Assembly: GCA_963921425.1 (NCBI GenBank)
Contig: OY992836.1
Location: 21,121,889-21,185,888 of the forward strand
Direction of reading: 5' to 3'
Length of the DNA: 64,000 nucleotides
Origin: Dryas octopetala
Lineage: Eukaryota; Streptophyta; Magnoliopsida; Rosales; Rosaceae
Shown here: positions 1 to 11,648 of the stretch, in pieces
How positions within the stretch are numbered: position 1 is the stretch's first letter
Layout of the letters: each line of letters begins with the position of its first letter
Program-made: the position numbers and the translations under genes
The notes under the pieces: generated by a model
What the model saw: only the letters and a program-made list of their open reading frames with translations
Database searches by the model: none
What the model was told of the DNA's origin: nothing

Positions 1-3000
1 CTTAAGTTAGCATTTATATTATAATTTTAACCATGAAATTGGAATATTATATATATATGGTGTGAGAATGAGTTAGCTAGCTAGCTGTTGATGACTTATG
101 CATGGCTGGTTTTTTGTTTTGGCATATATATTGGGAATATAAGGTAAAAAGCATGATTATAATATATGTAAATTAAGTTCGGTGACCTGGTGTTTCACCC
201 TGTTCAGCAGATCTTGAATATACCTACTATTGAGTAGGAAGCTTATATGCCAGTTGAAGAGGCAGTAGTCAGGTTGTGTTGCGCACGTGTACAATGCCAG
301 CGCGACAATTGCATGGAAATGCATGCATTCGTTTGTCAGTATATCACTGACACCATCTACCAACACACATGCCCAACACGATTGAAGGGGTTTGTCGACT
401 TGATTTAACCCACAACTTTGTCTTTTATTCCCTTCCCCACACTACCAATTTACCACCCTCTCTTGACTCTTTGGCTCTTTCCTCATGTTTTTTCAATTTT
501 GTTACATGTCTTTTCAAACTTAATGACATTAATTTTGCTTTCTAATGACTTGATTCATGTTTAATATTCAACGATATTTATATAGGAGATCGACACAGAG
601 ACAGAGATCGAAGTGGACTTCCTGTACATGTGTTTGAAACAGAATATTTTAATTTCAATATAATATATGCGTATATTAAATACACGTCTTGATCAATCAA
701 AGTGGGTTCTGTTTGAGTTAGCAGCAATTTGATACTAGCTAGTAGGAGCGATATAGCTAGGCATGCATTTTTCAACTTGATCATGGTATGAATAGTAGCA
801 ATATATATTGGTTTCTACAATTTCTAGGAGAATCTCTGTTTGATTTGAACTTTTAAGGACCTTACTAGATTCTACAAAGCAACATATATATATGCAAACA
901 AAGCATAGAGTTAGACACATAGATCACCGAGTAAATATGGGAAGGAGACTCACCCATTGCATGTTTTTGGAGATCCATCAAGAATTCAAAAATCTCAAAA
1001 ACATGCACTTTCCAATGTGACCACAAATTAATTTAGTATAGGATGTGAGAGTCCTTAATTAGGGTTATGGTATAGATTTGAGAAAAGTAATTGCATGGGG
1101 CCGGTGAACACTTCATTGGCCTATGTACCCCCTAAATTAAGAAAAGAAGAAGAAGAAAGTATTGTGGATTCCAAAGAAAGATCAAGACAAAATCTAAAGT
1201 TAAATAAATAATTCGATCAAGAAAGTCAAGTGGCCAAAATAGGCTTTAGGACCGATCAATTGTTGCTGGTAGCCGGCCATGACAATCACATAAATTCATC
1301 TGGTTTAAAAAGTGTGTGTGTGTGTGTGTTCCTTTAACTTGGGAATTATGCAAGTCTCCTTCATCAAATTAACAAAAGGGAGCCTAGGTAGCTACTAGTC
1401 ATCAAGTTTTAGAGTTTCATCCACTAGTTTAATTTAACGTACCCTAGCCAATCCTAATTTTGATTATTAAATTATTGAGTCTTCCATTGACTTTTCAATA
1501 TAAATATATATCTAATTAACCAGAGACCCTAAAATTAGCTGATCGAAGATAGAATTAGTTCCCACCCCACCCTACTACATGCCACTACCTCAAAGGCTCA
1601 ACCTAATTAACACCATGCATGATGCATGCCATAAATTTTAATGACTTGGAATATATCCTAGGATTCTCCTAAGGCTGTCATTGGGCCACAAAATAAGGCC
1701 CGGGTGAAGTTTATATATACACAGTCTGGTTTTCACATTCTTTTATCTGCATGCACAAACTATTGCGCAACTTGCTAGAGTCATCACTTTACTGGCTACC
1801 AGTCAATTTGACAGTGTGCATAGGCCTGTACGTACCTTGGCTCATTTTGGGACTGTGTTAATTAAACCTAAATATATTCACATTTTCCTCACCATGTGAT
1901 AAATTAGATCTCTACTTAATTACAAAGACTCAGTCTTCAGCTTCATTTTGAAAGATAAATTATAATCACCATATTAATTAAGCATGACATCTCTTCTTAT
2001 TTTTGTTGTTGTTGTGTTGTTTTTTTGTTTGAACCACATTTTTCTATACCATTAAATCCAGCATATATGCACGAAACATGACAATGCTATAGGAAGGTAT
2101 AAATTTCCTCATCTGAATTTGACTCTACTCATTTACAATTTACAATGTAGGAGACTCTAGTCAATGCATTCATTTCATCCATCCCCTGTTTCGAGAGCAA
2201 CTGTTTCTGCACCTTAAACTTAGTATTGTCATCATCAGATAGCTTGAGGCAAGTGGCAATCATATCATTGTGCCAAATATCATGTACTATTAATTAGCCA
2301 AATCTCATTGACTTAGTTATTTATTGCTCAACTGCTATGAGGACTTTAATTCAGGCCAAAATTTGAAATGTCTACTAATATATACGAGAATCTTGCCTGA
2401 ATCTTAATTTGTATGGGTGGTTATAAATTTTACAGTTTTACTACTAGGTAGTTGAGATTTGGTCAAAATCCAGGAACCCTGCGCACCTAATTAAACAAAA
2501 GGGTAAGAGTAAGGGAATTGCATAAGAGGAAGGATTTGAATTTTGGCTACAGGACTAAATTAATTATAGAAAATTACACAAACTTCAGATACAATGGATT
2601 TGAAATAACTAGATACGCTGTATTTGAAAGAGTTAGTGTATTTGAAAGCCATAGTGTATTCAAAAAATAGAATGTAGTTGAAGGATACGATGTATTTGAA
2701 ATGAACATATATAAAAGTTTAGATACAATGTATTTTCTTCTTTTTATTTTTGTACCAATTAAATATCTATGTATTGTTAATGGTCAAATCAAACAATTAA
2801 TTAGGGTTACAATAAATAGTAACCAAATCCCTAAATAAGAAATACTCTTTCCAAATAAACCTTAGATTATTTTTGAATTTGATATAGATTAGTTTTCAAA
2901 CCAAACTCTACATTGAATACACCTAAATTTAAATTTTGAGGTTTTTTTTGTTTGGATTCACTATCCTAGCTAATTCAACATTGAATGGATAGTAGAAAAA

Positions 3001-4080
3001 GAGGAAGCAAAATGTTTCGAGGTGCTAGCTAGGGTTGTTGTTGATGTTTTTTTTTTTTTTTTTTTTTTTTTTCTAAGGAGGCTAGCTAGGCCGGGTTTTT
3101 AGGGTTAACTTGTATGGTAGTGCATTGGGTAACATAATGAACTTTAAATAGGACATCATACACTTGAATTGGGGGTGTTATGCATGTGAATTATGTATAC
3201 CATGAAAAAAAATTTGGCTGCGAACCATTTGGTCAAGTAAGGCCATGGGTTTAGTTTGGGCTTTCATATGTTCTTCTCTCTCCCTTCTTCCCTTTGTAGG
3301 CCTGTATTTCCACCACAACTAGTCTTTCATATTATTCCAAAAATATATATTTATTCTTAAATTTCTAATTCCAATTTTTAAGTTAATCCAGTGCCATATA
3401 CATTTGGAATCTGAATTTTGCCACTCACTTTCAACTAATGTCCAAATCAAGTTGGTGGGATGACTATACTCAAAATGAAATTTTCACAATCATTGAGCAT
3501 TATATATTGTTATGCCTAATATACCCTTTAGAAAGACATTTCTGAATTATGATAACATTGCCCATCATCAAGTGCATCATGCCCATTACCCACCTAAGAG
3601 TCTAATACCAAGGGGCATGGATTTATAGGAAGAGATCAACAAAAGCTCCCCCAAACCCCCAAGTCCCCAACCCAAGTGAGTCTTCAGCATACAGGTCAAA
3701 TTCAAAACTAGCATCTTTCTCTCTCAATGGACACATCATTGGGCTCAAATCAAAAAAATTCACTGTCCAACCAAAAAAGCAAGCAACTCCCTTGTGGGCC
3801 CCCACTGGATAAATAGTCCATTATATTCGGTGGGCTACACGCCCTTACACGTATGAACTAATAAAAGTGAGGGGTGGGCTGGCTTTGTGGTCCGGTTATT
3901 TCAAATTAGAAATAGAAATTAATAATAATAATAATTGGACCTCCTTCTGAATCTGAAAGTCCATGCCCAAAAAATAATAGGGGAATTGCCCAATTCCTGT
4001 TATTTTCAATCTGACCCCCAAAACCAAAAATCTTATCCCCTTAACGAGTCCCAGTCCCAACCACTTGTTTTGCTTTAGGG
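1..4080. other. Intergenic, non-coding, AT-rich
   Basis: I see no supportable gene here. Open frames are short and lack coding character. The stretch holds a (TG)n microsatellite at about 1312-1329, a degenerate run of tgtatttgaaa-like words at about 2580-2720, and a poly-T micro-insertion at 3034-3080 (listed separately). No tRNA or microRNA hairpin was recognised by eye. Confidence 0.6.
3024..3090. repeat. Poly-T micro-insertion with 10-bp duplication
   Basis: The 10-mer GCTAGCTAGG at 3024-3033 recurs at 3081-3090. Between them lie 47 bp made of gttgttgttgatg, a long T run and ctaaggag. The direct flanking repeat looks like a target-site duplication of a very short retroposon, or a filled break. 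It is one of several such loci in this window. Confidence 0.5.
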
Positions 4081-4086
4081 TCCAAT

Positions 4087-4130
4087 TAGGCCCAATCTCT
4101 CTTCCTCCTCCCTCTCCCTGCAAAACCCTA
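4087..4130 (+). promoter_or_regulatory. GGCCCA (site II-like) plus telo-box near the gene start
   Basis: A GGCCCA word lies at about 4089-4094 and an AAACCCTA telo-box at 4123-4130, just before a GC-rich stretch that looks like the first, non-coding exon of the BED/hAT-derived gene. This pairing is known from plant genes active in dividing cells. The transcription start is not mapped, so whether these words are promoter or leader sequence is open. Confidence 0.4.
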
Positions 4131-6120
4131 GATCTCGCGCACCACCGGACCTCTCGAAGCTCGGCCCTCCGAGCTTCTCGCCACGTCACCGATCTCGTTC
4201 TCTCCGACTCTCCTTGAATCCCCTCTGGTAAAATTCCCAACTTTTTCGCTCCAATTTTTCTTTCTGTCGACGCTTTAAGGGTTTCAACTCTTCGTGTTTT
4301 TTGTTGTTTTCTCAGAGCCTTTGCGCTTCGGAGAAGGCCTTATTTTTGGTTGATTTTGACTTTGGTGTTGTGAATTTTGAATTCTGTAGCGTGATTGTCC
4401 TGTACTTGGTTTTGATTTGGGTCTCTTGGGTTTGAGTCAATTTATACCGTTTTGTCTTCGTTTATTTCGTTTCATGTTGACGACGATCTGTTTACTCTTA
4501 GGAGAACTGGGTTTTCTGTGACCTGGGCTTGTGTTTTAAGAAGTTGTAGAAGTCCAAGCTCGATCAATCGACTCAAACCGTTTAAATCTGTTGTTGTGAA
4601 TGTTTTGAACCAGTTTTAGCCCGCCTTCGGGTGTTTTTGCCCAGTGTTGACCTGACCCATCTGCGATCCATTGTTGCGGAAGAGCTCATCTTGATTGGAG
4701 ATGCAAGATGGACTTAAATCCGATGGACTGTATTAGATCTGGGCAGGTCAAGGTGATTGATTGGGTTGACTTGTTCATGTTTAGGTCTCGGCCCATTTGA
4801 GTCTGGTTGGGCCCAACTTGGGGTATTTAACTATTGTTTTATGTTGAAGTGCATGTAGCTGCCGACACGGGTTATAAAACTTGTTTACCCACCCCCACTC
4901 AACAAAAAGAAACCCATTTGTACTTTCTTTTTTATTTTGGTCAAGAAACCCATTTGTACTTAGAAGCACGGGTTGTCCTTGGGACTAAGAGATAGACACA
5001 GAGAGAGTGAGAGAGAGATAATTGGCTTATTGTGGACTGTGACTTAGGTGTTGGATTTCTTTGTTTCTTATTGCTCATCTTTTTGTTCACTTTTCATGTT
5101 CCAATTTCTTAGTTATCTTACTTATATTTATAATATTAACATGCACAATGAGAATCAAATATGGATTTGAATAAATTCACAAAATAATGAATTTGAACAA
5201 TGCATATTGGGAAGTGGGGAGATATGTGACCATTATTTATGTGTTCAGATATTCTGAAATGGCCCCCATGGGCGCAACTGTCCATGCTTCCAACATAAAT
5301 CTGAAGTGTCTAATATGGCAACAGTAGTGTCTATGTAGCTGTGTAGGAATGTCCAACAAAGCAGAAATGCTTGCAGAATTCTCTGTTACATGGCTCATGA
5401 TAATATTGATGAATGATGTTTAGGTTAGGTAGGATGTCTTTCATTTTACATTTATGCTTACACACACATAAACTGCAGCTATATAACACACTGGTTTATT
5501 TTTGCTATGGTTCATTTTTCGGACTGGTGGGGGTTTGGAGCATTGAATTGTTGTTTGTGCTTGTTCCTACTATGCACAAAACCACAAAAGATTTCTTATT
5601 TAATATTTATCTGGTCTAACATATCATAGTGGGATGGGATGCCATATCATGTTATGCATATTGTATACATTACCATTACCATTATCACTGTAACAGTGGC
5701 ATGGGATGCACCAGTAACATCATTAGATGTTCATAACTAAATACAGTTAAAATCACAGGCATGTTTTTTTTCCCTTTCAGTGCCGTATTGTCTGCTATAT
5801 TCTATTCATAATCTTCAGTTCTGAAGTTTGTTTAGTCATATTGCATTGAACTTTTGGTCCTTTTCTCCCTGTGTTCATTCATTATGCTTTTATACTATTA
5901 TTCCATCTATATGCTACAGTACCATATGTTTAACAAGCCTGTCTCAATGTTAGAAGCTTTTGAAATGTTGCTTGTTCTATTTATATACTTGCTTTTTGGT
6001 TCATGCTCAGATTTTTTCTTGTGAAGTATGTTCTCTTTTCCTGTATTCCTTTATATTTATGCTCCTAATTTCAACATTGACATGCCATTTCTCAAATGTG
6101 TTCTTGTTTTCTGAATGCAG
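4131..6120 (+). other. 5' UTR exon and 1.9-kb leader intron of the BED/hAT-derived gene
   Basis: A GC-rich leader ends in CCTCTG before GTAAAA (donor 4228-4229). The next good acceptor is TGAATGCAG ending at 6120, giving an intron of 4228-6120. The leader contains no long ORF. A 17-bp micro-insertion with a 19-bp duplication sits inside the intron at 4907-4961. Open frames of 60-85 codons in the intron look like chance. Confidence 0.55.
4907..4961. repeat. Micro-insertion with 19-bp duplication in leader intron
   Basis: AAGAAACCCATTTGTACTT occurs at 4907-4925 and again at 4943-4961. The 17 bp between (4926-4942) read, on the minus strand, GACC followed by an A-rich tail. A perfect 19-bp flanking repeat is typical of target-primed retroposition. 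Confidence 0.6.
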
Positions 6121-6141
6121 GATTTTACTCCTCAAGACAAC

Positions 6142-8409
6142 ATGGACACCCCTGTTGAAGTGGCAATGCCCACTGCTATTCAAGACAAAATGGACACCCC
6201 TGTTGAAGAGGCAATGACGGTTGAAGAGGCAATGACCACTCCTATTCAAGACAAGATGGAAACAGCTGATGAAGAAAAGATGGAAACACCTGATGGAGAA
6301 ACGATGGAAACACCTGATGAAGAAAAGATGCTAACCCTTGCCCCATATGAGGACAAGACAGAAACCCCTTTTGGGAACAATGAGGTAGCAATCCCCTATG
6401 AGAACAATGAGGTAGCAATCCACTATGAAAACAATGAGGTGATGAACCCAGAAACACAGCCTAACAAGCGGAGGAAAAAGAAGTCCATAGTCTGGGAGCA
6501 TTTCACCATAGAAACTGTGAGTGCTGGATGTAGGAGGGCATGCTGCAAGCAATGCAAGCAAAGTTTTGCGTATAGTACTGGCTCAAAAGTAGCAGGTACC
6601 AGCCACCTCAAACGCCACATTGCCAAGGGGACTTGCCCAGCACTTCTTCGTAACCAGGACAAGAATCAATTATCCCCATATACCCCATCTCCAAAGGGTG
6701 GCAGTGCTTCCAATCCACCAAAACGGCGTTACCGAACTCCTAGCACACCCCAAGTTATGTTTGATCCAGACCGATGCCGCCATGAGATTGCGAGGATGAT
6801 CATCATGCATGACTACCCACTGCATATGGTTGAACATCCTGGGTTTGTAGCTTTTGTCCAGAATCTTCAGCCACGGTTCAATACAGTGAGCTTCAATACT
6901 GTCCAAGGAGATTGTGTTGCAACTTACCTAATGGAAAAGCAAAGCCTTATCAAGTTTATTGAGGGCATACCTGGCCGTGTCTGCCTTACCTTGGACATGT
7001 GGACTTCCCCTCAAAGTGTGGGTTATGTGTTTATTACTGGGCACTTCATTGACGCCGAGTGGAAGTTGCACAGGCGGTTGCTCAATGTTGTGATGGAACC
7101 ATATCCAGACTCAGATACTGTGCTTAGCCATGCTGTTGCTGTTTGCCTTCATGATTGGAGTTTGGAGAGCAAGTTATTTTCAGTCACTTATGATCATCCA
7201 CTGAGTGAAGCTGCTCTTGAAAATTTAAGGCCTCTTCTCTCAAACAAGAACCCACTTATCCTCAATGGTCAACTATTGGTTGGGAACTGCATTGCCCGTA
7301 CCTTGAGCAGCATCGCAAAAGAAGTGTTGGGGGCAGGGCGGGATATAGTCAAAAAAATCCGGGATAGTGTGAAGTATGTGAAGACGTCAGAGTCCCATGA
7401 GGAAAAATTTCTTGACCTTAAGCAACAGCTTCAAGTCCCAAGTGAAAGGAGCCTATCTCTTGACGACCAAACTCAATGGAATACAACATATCAAATGCTA
7501 GTAGCTGCCTCTGAGTTAAAGGAAGTGTTTTCTTGCTTGGATACATCTGATCCTGATTACAAACAAGCCCCCGCAATGGATGATTGGAAGCAAGTTGAGA
7601 CTCTCTGCACATATTTGAAACTCATCTTTGATGCAGCCAACATCCTTACCACTACAACTCACCCAACTGCAATTACCTTCTTCCATGAAGTGTGGAGGAT
7701 TCAGTCAGAGCTAGCTCGTACAGTTACTAGTGAGGAACCCTTCATTAGCAACCTAACTAAAGCAATGCAGGAAAGAATTGAAAAATACTGGAAGAATTGT
7801 AGCCTGGCTTTGGCAACAGCGGTAGTTATGGATCCCAGGTTCAAGATGAAGCTTGTTGAGTTCAGTTTCAACAAAATTTATGGTGAAGAAGCTCCAACAT
7901 TTATCAAGATTGTTGATGATGGCATTCATGAGCTCTTCCATGAATATTTGACTCTGCCTTTGCCTCTCACCCCAACTTATGCAGAAGAAGGAAATGCAGG
8001 AACCAACATTAAGTCAGAGGATGCCCAAGGAGGAACGCTTCTTTCAGACAATGGACTCACAGACTTTGATGTCTACATCATGGAGACTACTAGCCAACAG
8101 ATGAAATCAGAGCTGGATCAGTACTTGGACGAGTCTTTGTTGCCCCGAGTCCATGAATTTGATGTGTTAGGCTGGTGGAAACTAAACAAGATGAAGTACC
8201 CAACTCTTTCAAAGATGGCTCGTGACATTTTGTCAATCCCGGTATCTACGGTTACTTCTGACTCTGTTTTTGATACCACTGTCAAAGAGATGGATCAGTA
8301 CAGGAGTTCCTTACGACCAGAGACGGTGGAAGCCCTTATATGTGCCAAGGATTGGATGCAGTATGGATCAGCAGAATCTTCAAATGCACTTGTCAGAATG
8401 GAGTATTAG
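6142..8409 (+). CDS. BED zinc-finger, hAT-transposase-derived protein (DAYSLEEPER/RICESLEEPER-like)
   Basis: A single coding exon of 755 aa. An in-frame ATG at 6115 lies in the intron, before the acceptor at 6120, so ATG 6142 is the better start. The N-terminal ~110 aa are acidic and repetitive (METPDEEKM- and ENNEVAI-type repeats). A basic KRRKKK stretch follows, probably a nuclear signal. The BED finger is at about residues 115-166, with CKQC and HLKRH ligands and a following Cys. The middle resembles the hAT RNase-H core (LTLDMWTSP; a TQWNTTYQML block). The C-terminus is the hAT dimerisation domain (DVLGWWKLN, YPTLSKMARDILSIPVSTV). The usual SES-x-FS motif reads SDSVFD, so a catalytic role is doubtful. 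No terminal inverted repeats flank the gene, and its long spliced leader is gene-like. This supports a domesticated, DNA-binding regulator. Family assignment is firm; the function is inferred from Arabidopsis DAYSLEEPER. Confidence 0.85.
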   Translation: MDTPVEVAMPTAIQDKMDTPVEEAMTVEEAMTTPIQDKMETADEEKMETPDGETMETPDEEKMLTLAPYEDKTETPFGNNEVAIPYENNEVAIHYENNEVMNPETQPNKRRKKKSIVWEHFTIETVSAGCRRACCKQCKQSFAYSTGSKVAGTSHLKRHIAKGTCPALLRNQDKNQLSPYTPSPKGGSASNPPKRRYRTPSTPQVMFDPDRCRHEIARMIIMHDYPLHMVEHPGFVAFVQNLQPRFNTVSFNTVQGDCVATYLMEKQSLIKFIEGIPGRVCLTLDMWTSPQSVGYVFITGHFIDAEWKLHRRLLNVVMEPYPDSDTVLSHAVAVCLHDWSLESKLFSVTYDHPLSEAALENLRPLLSNKNPLILNGQLLVGNCIARTLSSIAKEVLGAGRDIVKKIRDSVKYVKTSESHEEKFLDLKQQLQVPSERSLSLDDQTQWNTTYQMLVAASELKEVFSCLDTSDPDYKQAPAMDDWKQVETLCTYLKLIFDAANILTTTTHPTAITFFHEVWRIQSELARTVTSEEPFISNLTKAMQERIEKYWKNCSLALATAVVMDPRFKMKLVEFSFNKIYGEEAPTFIKIVDDGIHELFHEYLTLPLPLTPTYAEEGNAGTNIKSEDAQGGTLLSDNGLTDFDVYIMETTSQQMKSELDQYLDESLLPRVHEFDVLGWWKLNKMKYPTLSKMARDILSIPVSTVTSDSVFDTTVKEMDQYRSSLRPETVEALICAKDWMQYGSAESSNALVRMEY

Positions 8410-8972
8410 ATTGTAGGTTTATTCACCGTCATGATGTTGCATGTGTGATGGGTAGGTCGCCCAACCAGAAAGATGTATTGTGGTGGGTGCTGTATCATTT
8501 AACGTAGTTGATTTCGCCATTAGGTTATCTTTTGTACCATTTTAAGAGATATTATGCTTGGACATGAACATTTAGCTTTTAGTCTTAGATTTCTGATGTT
8601 ATAGTTACATGCAGCTTCGGGTGACATATGGTTGATTGCTGAAATGTACAATTTGTGGAAAGTCTTGATTCTGCTTGCAATCTGTCAGTATCTGACTTCA
8701 ATGCTTTTGTCCCATTTGGTGCGCGGAGAGCAATCTATGTGACCATTAATATGGCCATGCCCTTCTCCTCATATTTTGTTTTACAGGAGATGGAGTTGTG
8801 CGAAGTGTCCTAAGAGTTTGGACCATGAATTTGCTTGCTTATCTGTTAACATTGTTGGTCATAGGGTGAAGTGTCCTAAGAGTTTGGATCTAGGATTTTA
8901 ACTTTTACGCTCTCGTATCTCATATCTCTCTTTACCTAATAGCAATAGTTTAAGCTATAGAATGATCATTAC
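8410..8972. other. 3' flank of BED/hAT-derived gene
   Basis: Probable 3' UTR and spacer. It contains a short direct repeat (GAAGTGTCCTAAGAGTTTGGA-like words near 8798 and 8868). The 8-bp duplication ATCATTAC that flanks the next element begins at 8965. Nothing else was recognised. Confidence 0.5.
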
Positions 8973-10278
8973 TAGGGGTGTGTTTCGGTCGGATCGGATC
9001 GGAAATAGGGTGTTCTAATTCCAATCTAAAAAATTTTGAAATGGAATTTATGTTCCAATTTCCATTCCCAAAAATCAGAATTTCAACATCTCATTCCGAT
9101 TCGGAATTTTTCGGATTTCTCGGAATTTTCAGAATTTTTTAGAATTTTTCAGAATATAACATTTTCGGAACTTTCGGATAAATATTTAAAATTTTTGAAT
9201 AACAAATTGGAATTTTCACATTTTCATAATATTTTTTAGAACATGTTCGGATTTTTTTCCATAATAGTTTGGTCTCCCAAAGCGCATCAACGAAACTCTC
9301 TGCCGACAAAATTCTACATTTTGTCGGTTCAACTCACTTGTTACAAAAAAGCTTTCGTCGGCCACCTCAATCGGCTATTAGCTATTGTATCTTTTCATCG
9401 GCATCAAATTTTTAGGCGCGAACTAATCCCATTAATATATGGTATATATTATATATGTTATAAGAGAAATAAATTATGTATGATATATATTATGTATGTT
9501 ATAAGCGAAATAAATTATGTATAGTATATATTATGTATGTTATAAGCGAAATAAATTATGTATGATATATATTGTGTATGTTTAATGATATATATTATAT
9601 ATTATAACACATAATATATAAGAGAAATAAATGTCACTATGAATGTATAATAGGCTTAATAGCACATATCTTAGAGGTGGGGGATTAATTTTTGGACCTC
9701 ATCCAACATTGTTAGAATAAATGTCACTAGTAGATACATGTTACTCGTATATATATATCATGTTTGAAATTTTGAATATAATAAGCTTAAATATTTAGTA
9801 ATTAGTAATTACAATTGGTGGGATATTCCAGTTGGAACAACTGTAGAATTGCCTCATATCTTCAATTCCCCTCCCTAATAAAAAAAAAAATAGTAATAAC
9901 ATGTACGGAAAAATGTGGGTGTTTGTGTTACCAACTTACCATTTATGTTATTATGATACACATATATTTATATTACTAGTATTAGTCATCTTTTTTAAAA
10001 TATATGTTATATGTATCATACTAAATAAATGATAAAATATATAATATTAATATAAATATGAAATAAATTGGCATAATTTCGGAAATATCGGATCAAAATG
10101 CCTTCGGAACATTTCGAAATTTTTCGGATCGGAATTGAAATTTACATAAACATTCCAATTCCAATCCAATTTTTTTCAAAATTTTTGGATTTTGGCATTT
10201 TCGGATTCGGAATAAAATTGAAAATTTTCGGATAGGAATCGGTCAGATTTGGATTTTCCAATCCAAATCACACCCCTA
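8973..10278. mobile_element. Non-autonomous hAT-type element with 8-bp TSD
   Basis: The element begins TAGGGGTGTG and ends CACACCCCTA. It is flanked by the perfect 8-bp repeat ATCATTAC (8965-8972 and 10279-10286), the duplication length typical of hAT elements. Both ends carry many copies of GGAATTTTTCGGA-like words, resembling the sub-terminal motifs to which hAT transposases bind. No transposase frame is present, so it would have to be moved in trans. The 1306-bp interior is AT-rich and includes a 41-bp tandem repeat. Confidence 0.8.
9440..9581. repeat. 41-bp tandem repeat inside the hAT-type element
   Basis: Three full units (9440-9480, 9481-9521, 9522-9562) and a partial fourth share the core GTTATAAGCGAAATAAATTA. 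Differences between units are few. The short open frame through the array is only a product of the repeat. Confidence 0.75.
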
Positions 10279-10381
10279 ATCATTACAGAAGATGTGTTCC
10301 TATTGAAAGAGCAGAGGCTTCAGGCCGTAACTGAGAGTTTGAAATTCCTTGGGGCAAATACCCAACTGGATCATTTTTTTT

Positions 10382-11369
10382 TAGGGCTGCTATTTGCACA
10401 CCCTATTTTTTCTTTTTGCACACCCCTTTTGAAAAAAATAAAAAACTAAAAAAAAAAAGACCACTTTGGCCCTCCCCTCACCCACACACCCCCATTCCCA
10501 TCTCCCCCCCCCCGGTACACACCCCATTCCCATCCTTTTTTTTTTCTTCTTCACCGTCAACCTTGGCCATGCCTGCCATCGCTGGCCACCTCCCCGCGAA
10601 CAGAGACCACCAGCGGCTCTCTCTCTCTCTCCTTCCATCTCTCCTCTCTCCCTTTCTCTGTCTGCCTTCAAGATCGGTGACCACCTCTTCGCAACTGCCT
10701 GCGCGCAGCACCCAGCCCGCTGTCCTCCCACACGCTGCTACACCTCCGCCCGCAGCACCTCGTCTTCCACCTCGAAGCCCAGAACCAGCCACCATTAAAA
10801 AAAAAAAAAATCAGTTCGGCAGGTTCGGCGGACCAGTGCCGAACCGGGCTGTTTCGTTCGGCAGTCATCCACCGAATATAACAGGATTGTTCGGCGGATG
10901 AGTGCCGAACGAAACAGCCCAGTTCGGCACTGGTCTGCCGAACCTGCCGAACTGAAATTTTTTTTTTTAATGGTGTTCGGAGGGGAGGAGAGAGAGGGAG
11001 GGTGGTGTTGCGGGAAGAAGAGAGAGATAGGAGGGTGGTGCTGCGGGGAGAAGAGAGAGAGGTCGGTGCTGCGGGGAGGAGAGAGGGAGGGAGGTGGTCG
11101 GGTGAGGGTGAGGGAGGGGGAGGGGCTGTGTTTTTTGTTTTTTGTTTTTTTGGTATGAGTTGATGAGGTGTGGTGGGTGAAAGGGTGTGTAGGAGAAATT
11201 TTAAATTTTGGGAGAGAGATAGGGGGTGTGTGAAATGTATAAAATAGGGGTATTAGGGTAATTAAAGGGGTGTGTTAAAAAGAAATTTTAAATTTTTGGA
11301 GAAGATAGAGGGTATGTAGAAAAAAAGTGTGTGCAAAAAGAAAAAAAAAGTGTGCAAATAGCAGCCCTC
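10382..11369. mobile_element. Foldback-type non-autonomous element, copy 1
   Basis: The ends are inverted copies of GGGCTGCTATTTGCACAC, continuing as an alternating T-rich and GCACACC pattern for about 45 bp. The flanks are T runs, so an 8-bp duplication (TTTTTTTT) is possible but not diagnostic. The left half is C-rich and the right half G-rich. The centre (10812-10954) is a palindrome of TTCGGC/GCCGAA words. Terminal sequence and core match the element at 17149-18295, so both belong to one family. Open frames on both strands (for example 10416-10901) are products of the skewed composition. Confidence 0.7.
10812..10954. repeat. 51-bp inverted repeat of TTCGGC/GCCGAA words
   Basis: 10812-10862 is the reverse complement of 10904-10954 with about two mismatches, around a 41-bp loop. 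Each arm carries several TTCGGC or GCCGAA words. It forms the centre of the foldback element. Confidence 0.8.
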
Positions 11370-11648
11370 TTTTTTTTTTTCTCATTAACAATATAGCTGG
11401 GCAACGTGGACTGTGTCTGATTCAAGGTACAATAAGATTTTTTCATAACCAATTATTTTGTTTTTTTTTACATGAGTGGTAATGGGTCAAAGTACTTCAA
11501 GCTTAAGTAAAGATGGGATCATAATAACAATAGAATTATGTAAATTTCTTGTCCCCCAAACATAAAAAACATGATTATTTCAAGAAAAAATGCACAGGGA
11601 CATCGAATCTAATGACTGCTACAAGTACACTATAATAACAATAATTTC

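Noticed and set aside
6115-6141. ATG at 6115 as the start of the BED/hAT-derived protein
   Set aside because: It lies upstream of the acceptor AG at 6120 and would be spliced out; the next in-frame ATG (6142) is preferred.
9243-9524. 93-codon frame in the hAT-type element
   Set aside because: Its end is translated from the 41-bp tandem repeat and no family is recognised; chance frame.
10390-11158. Open frames of 66-161 codons on both strands
   Set aside because: Same cause: low-complexity CT/GA-rich arms of the copy 1 foldback element.
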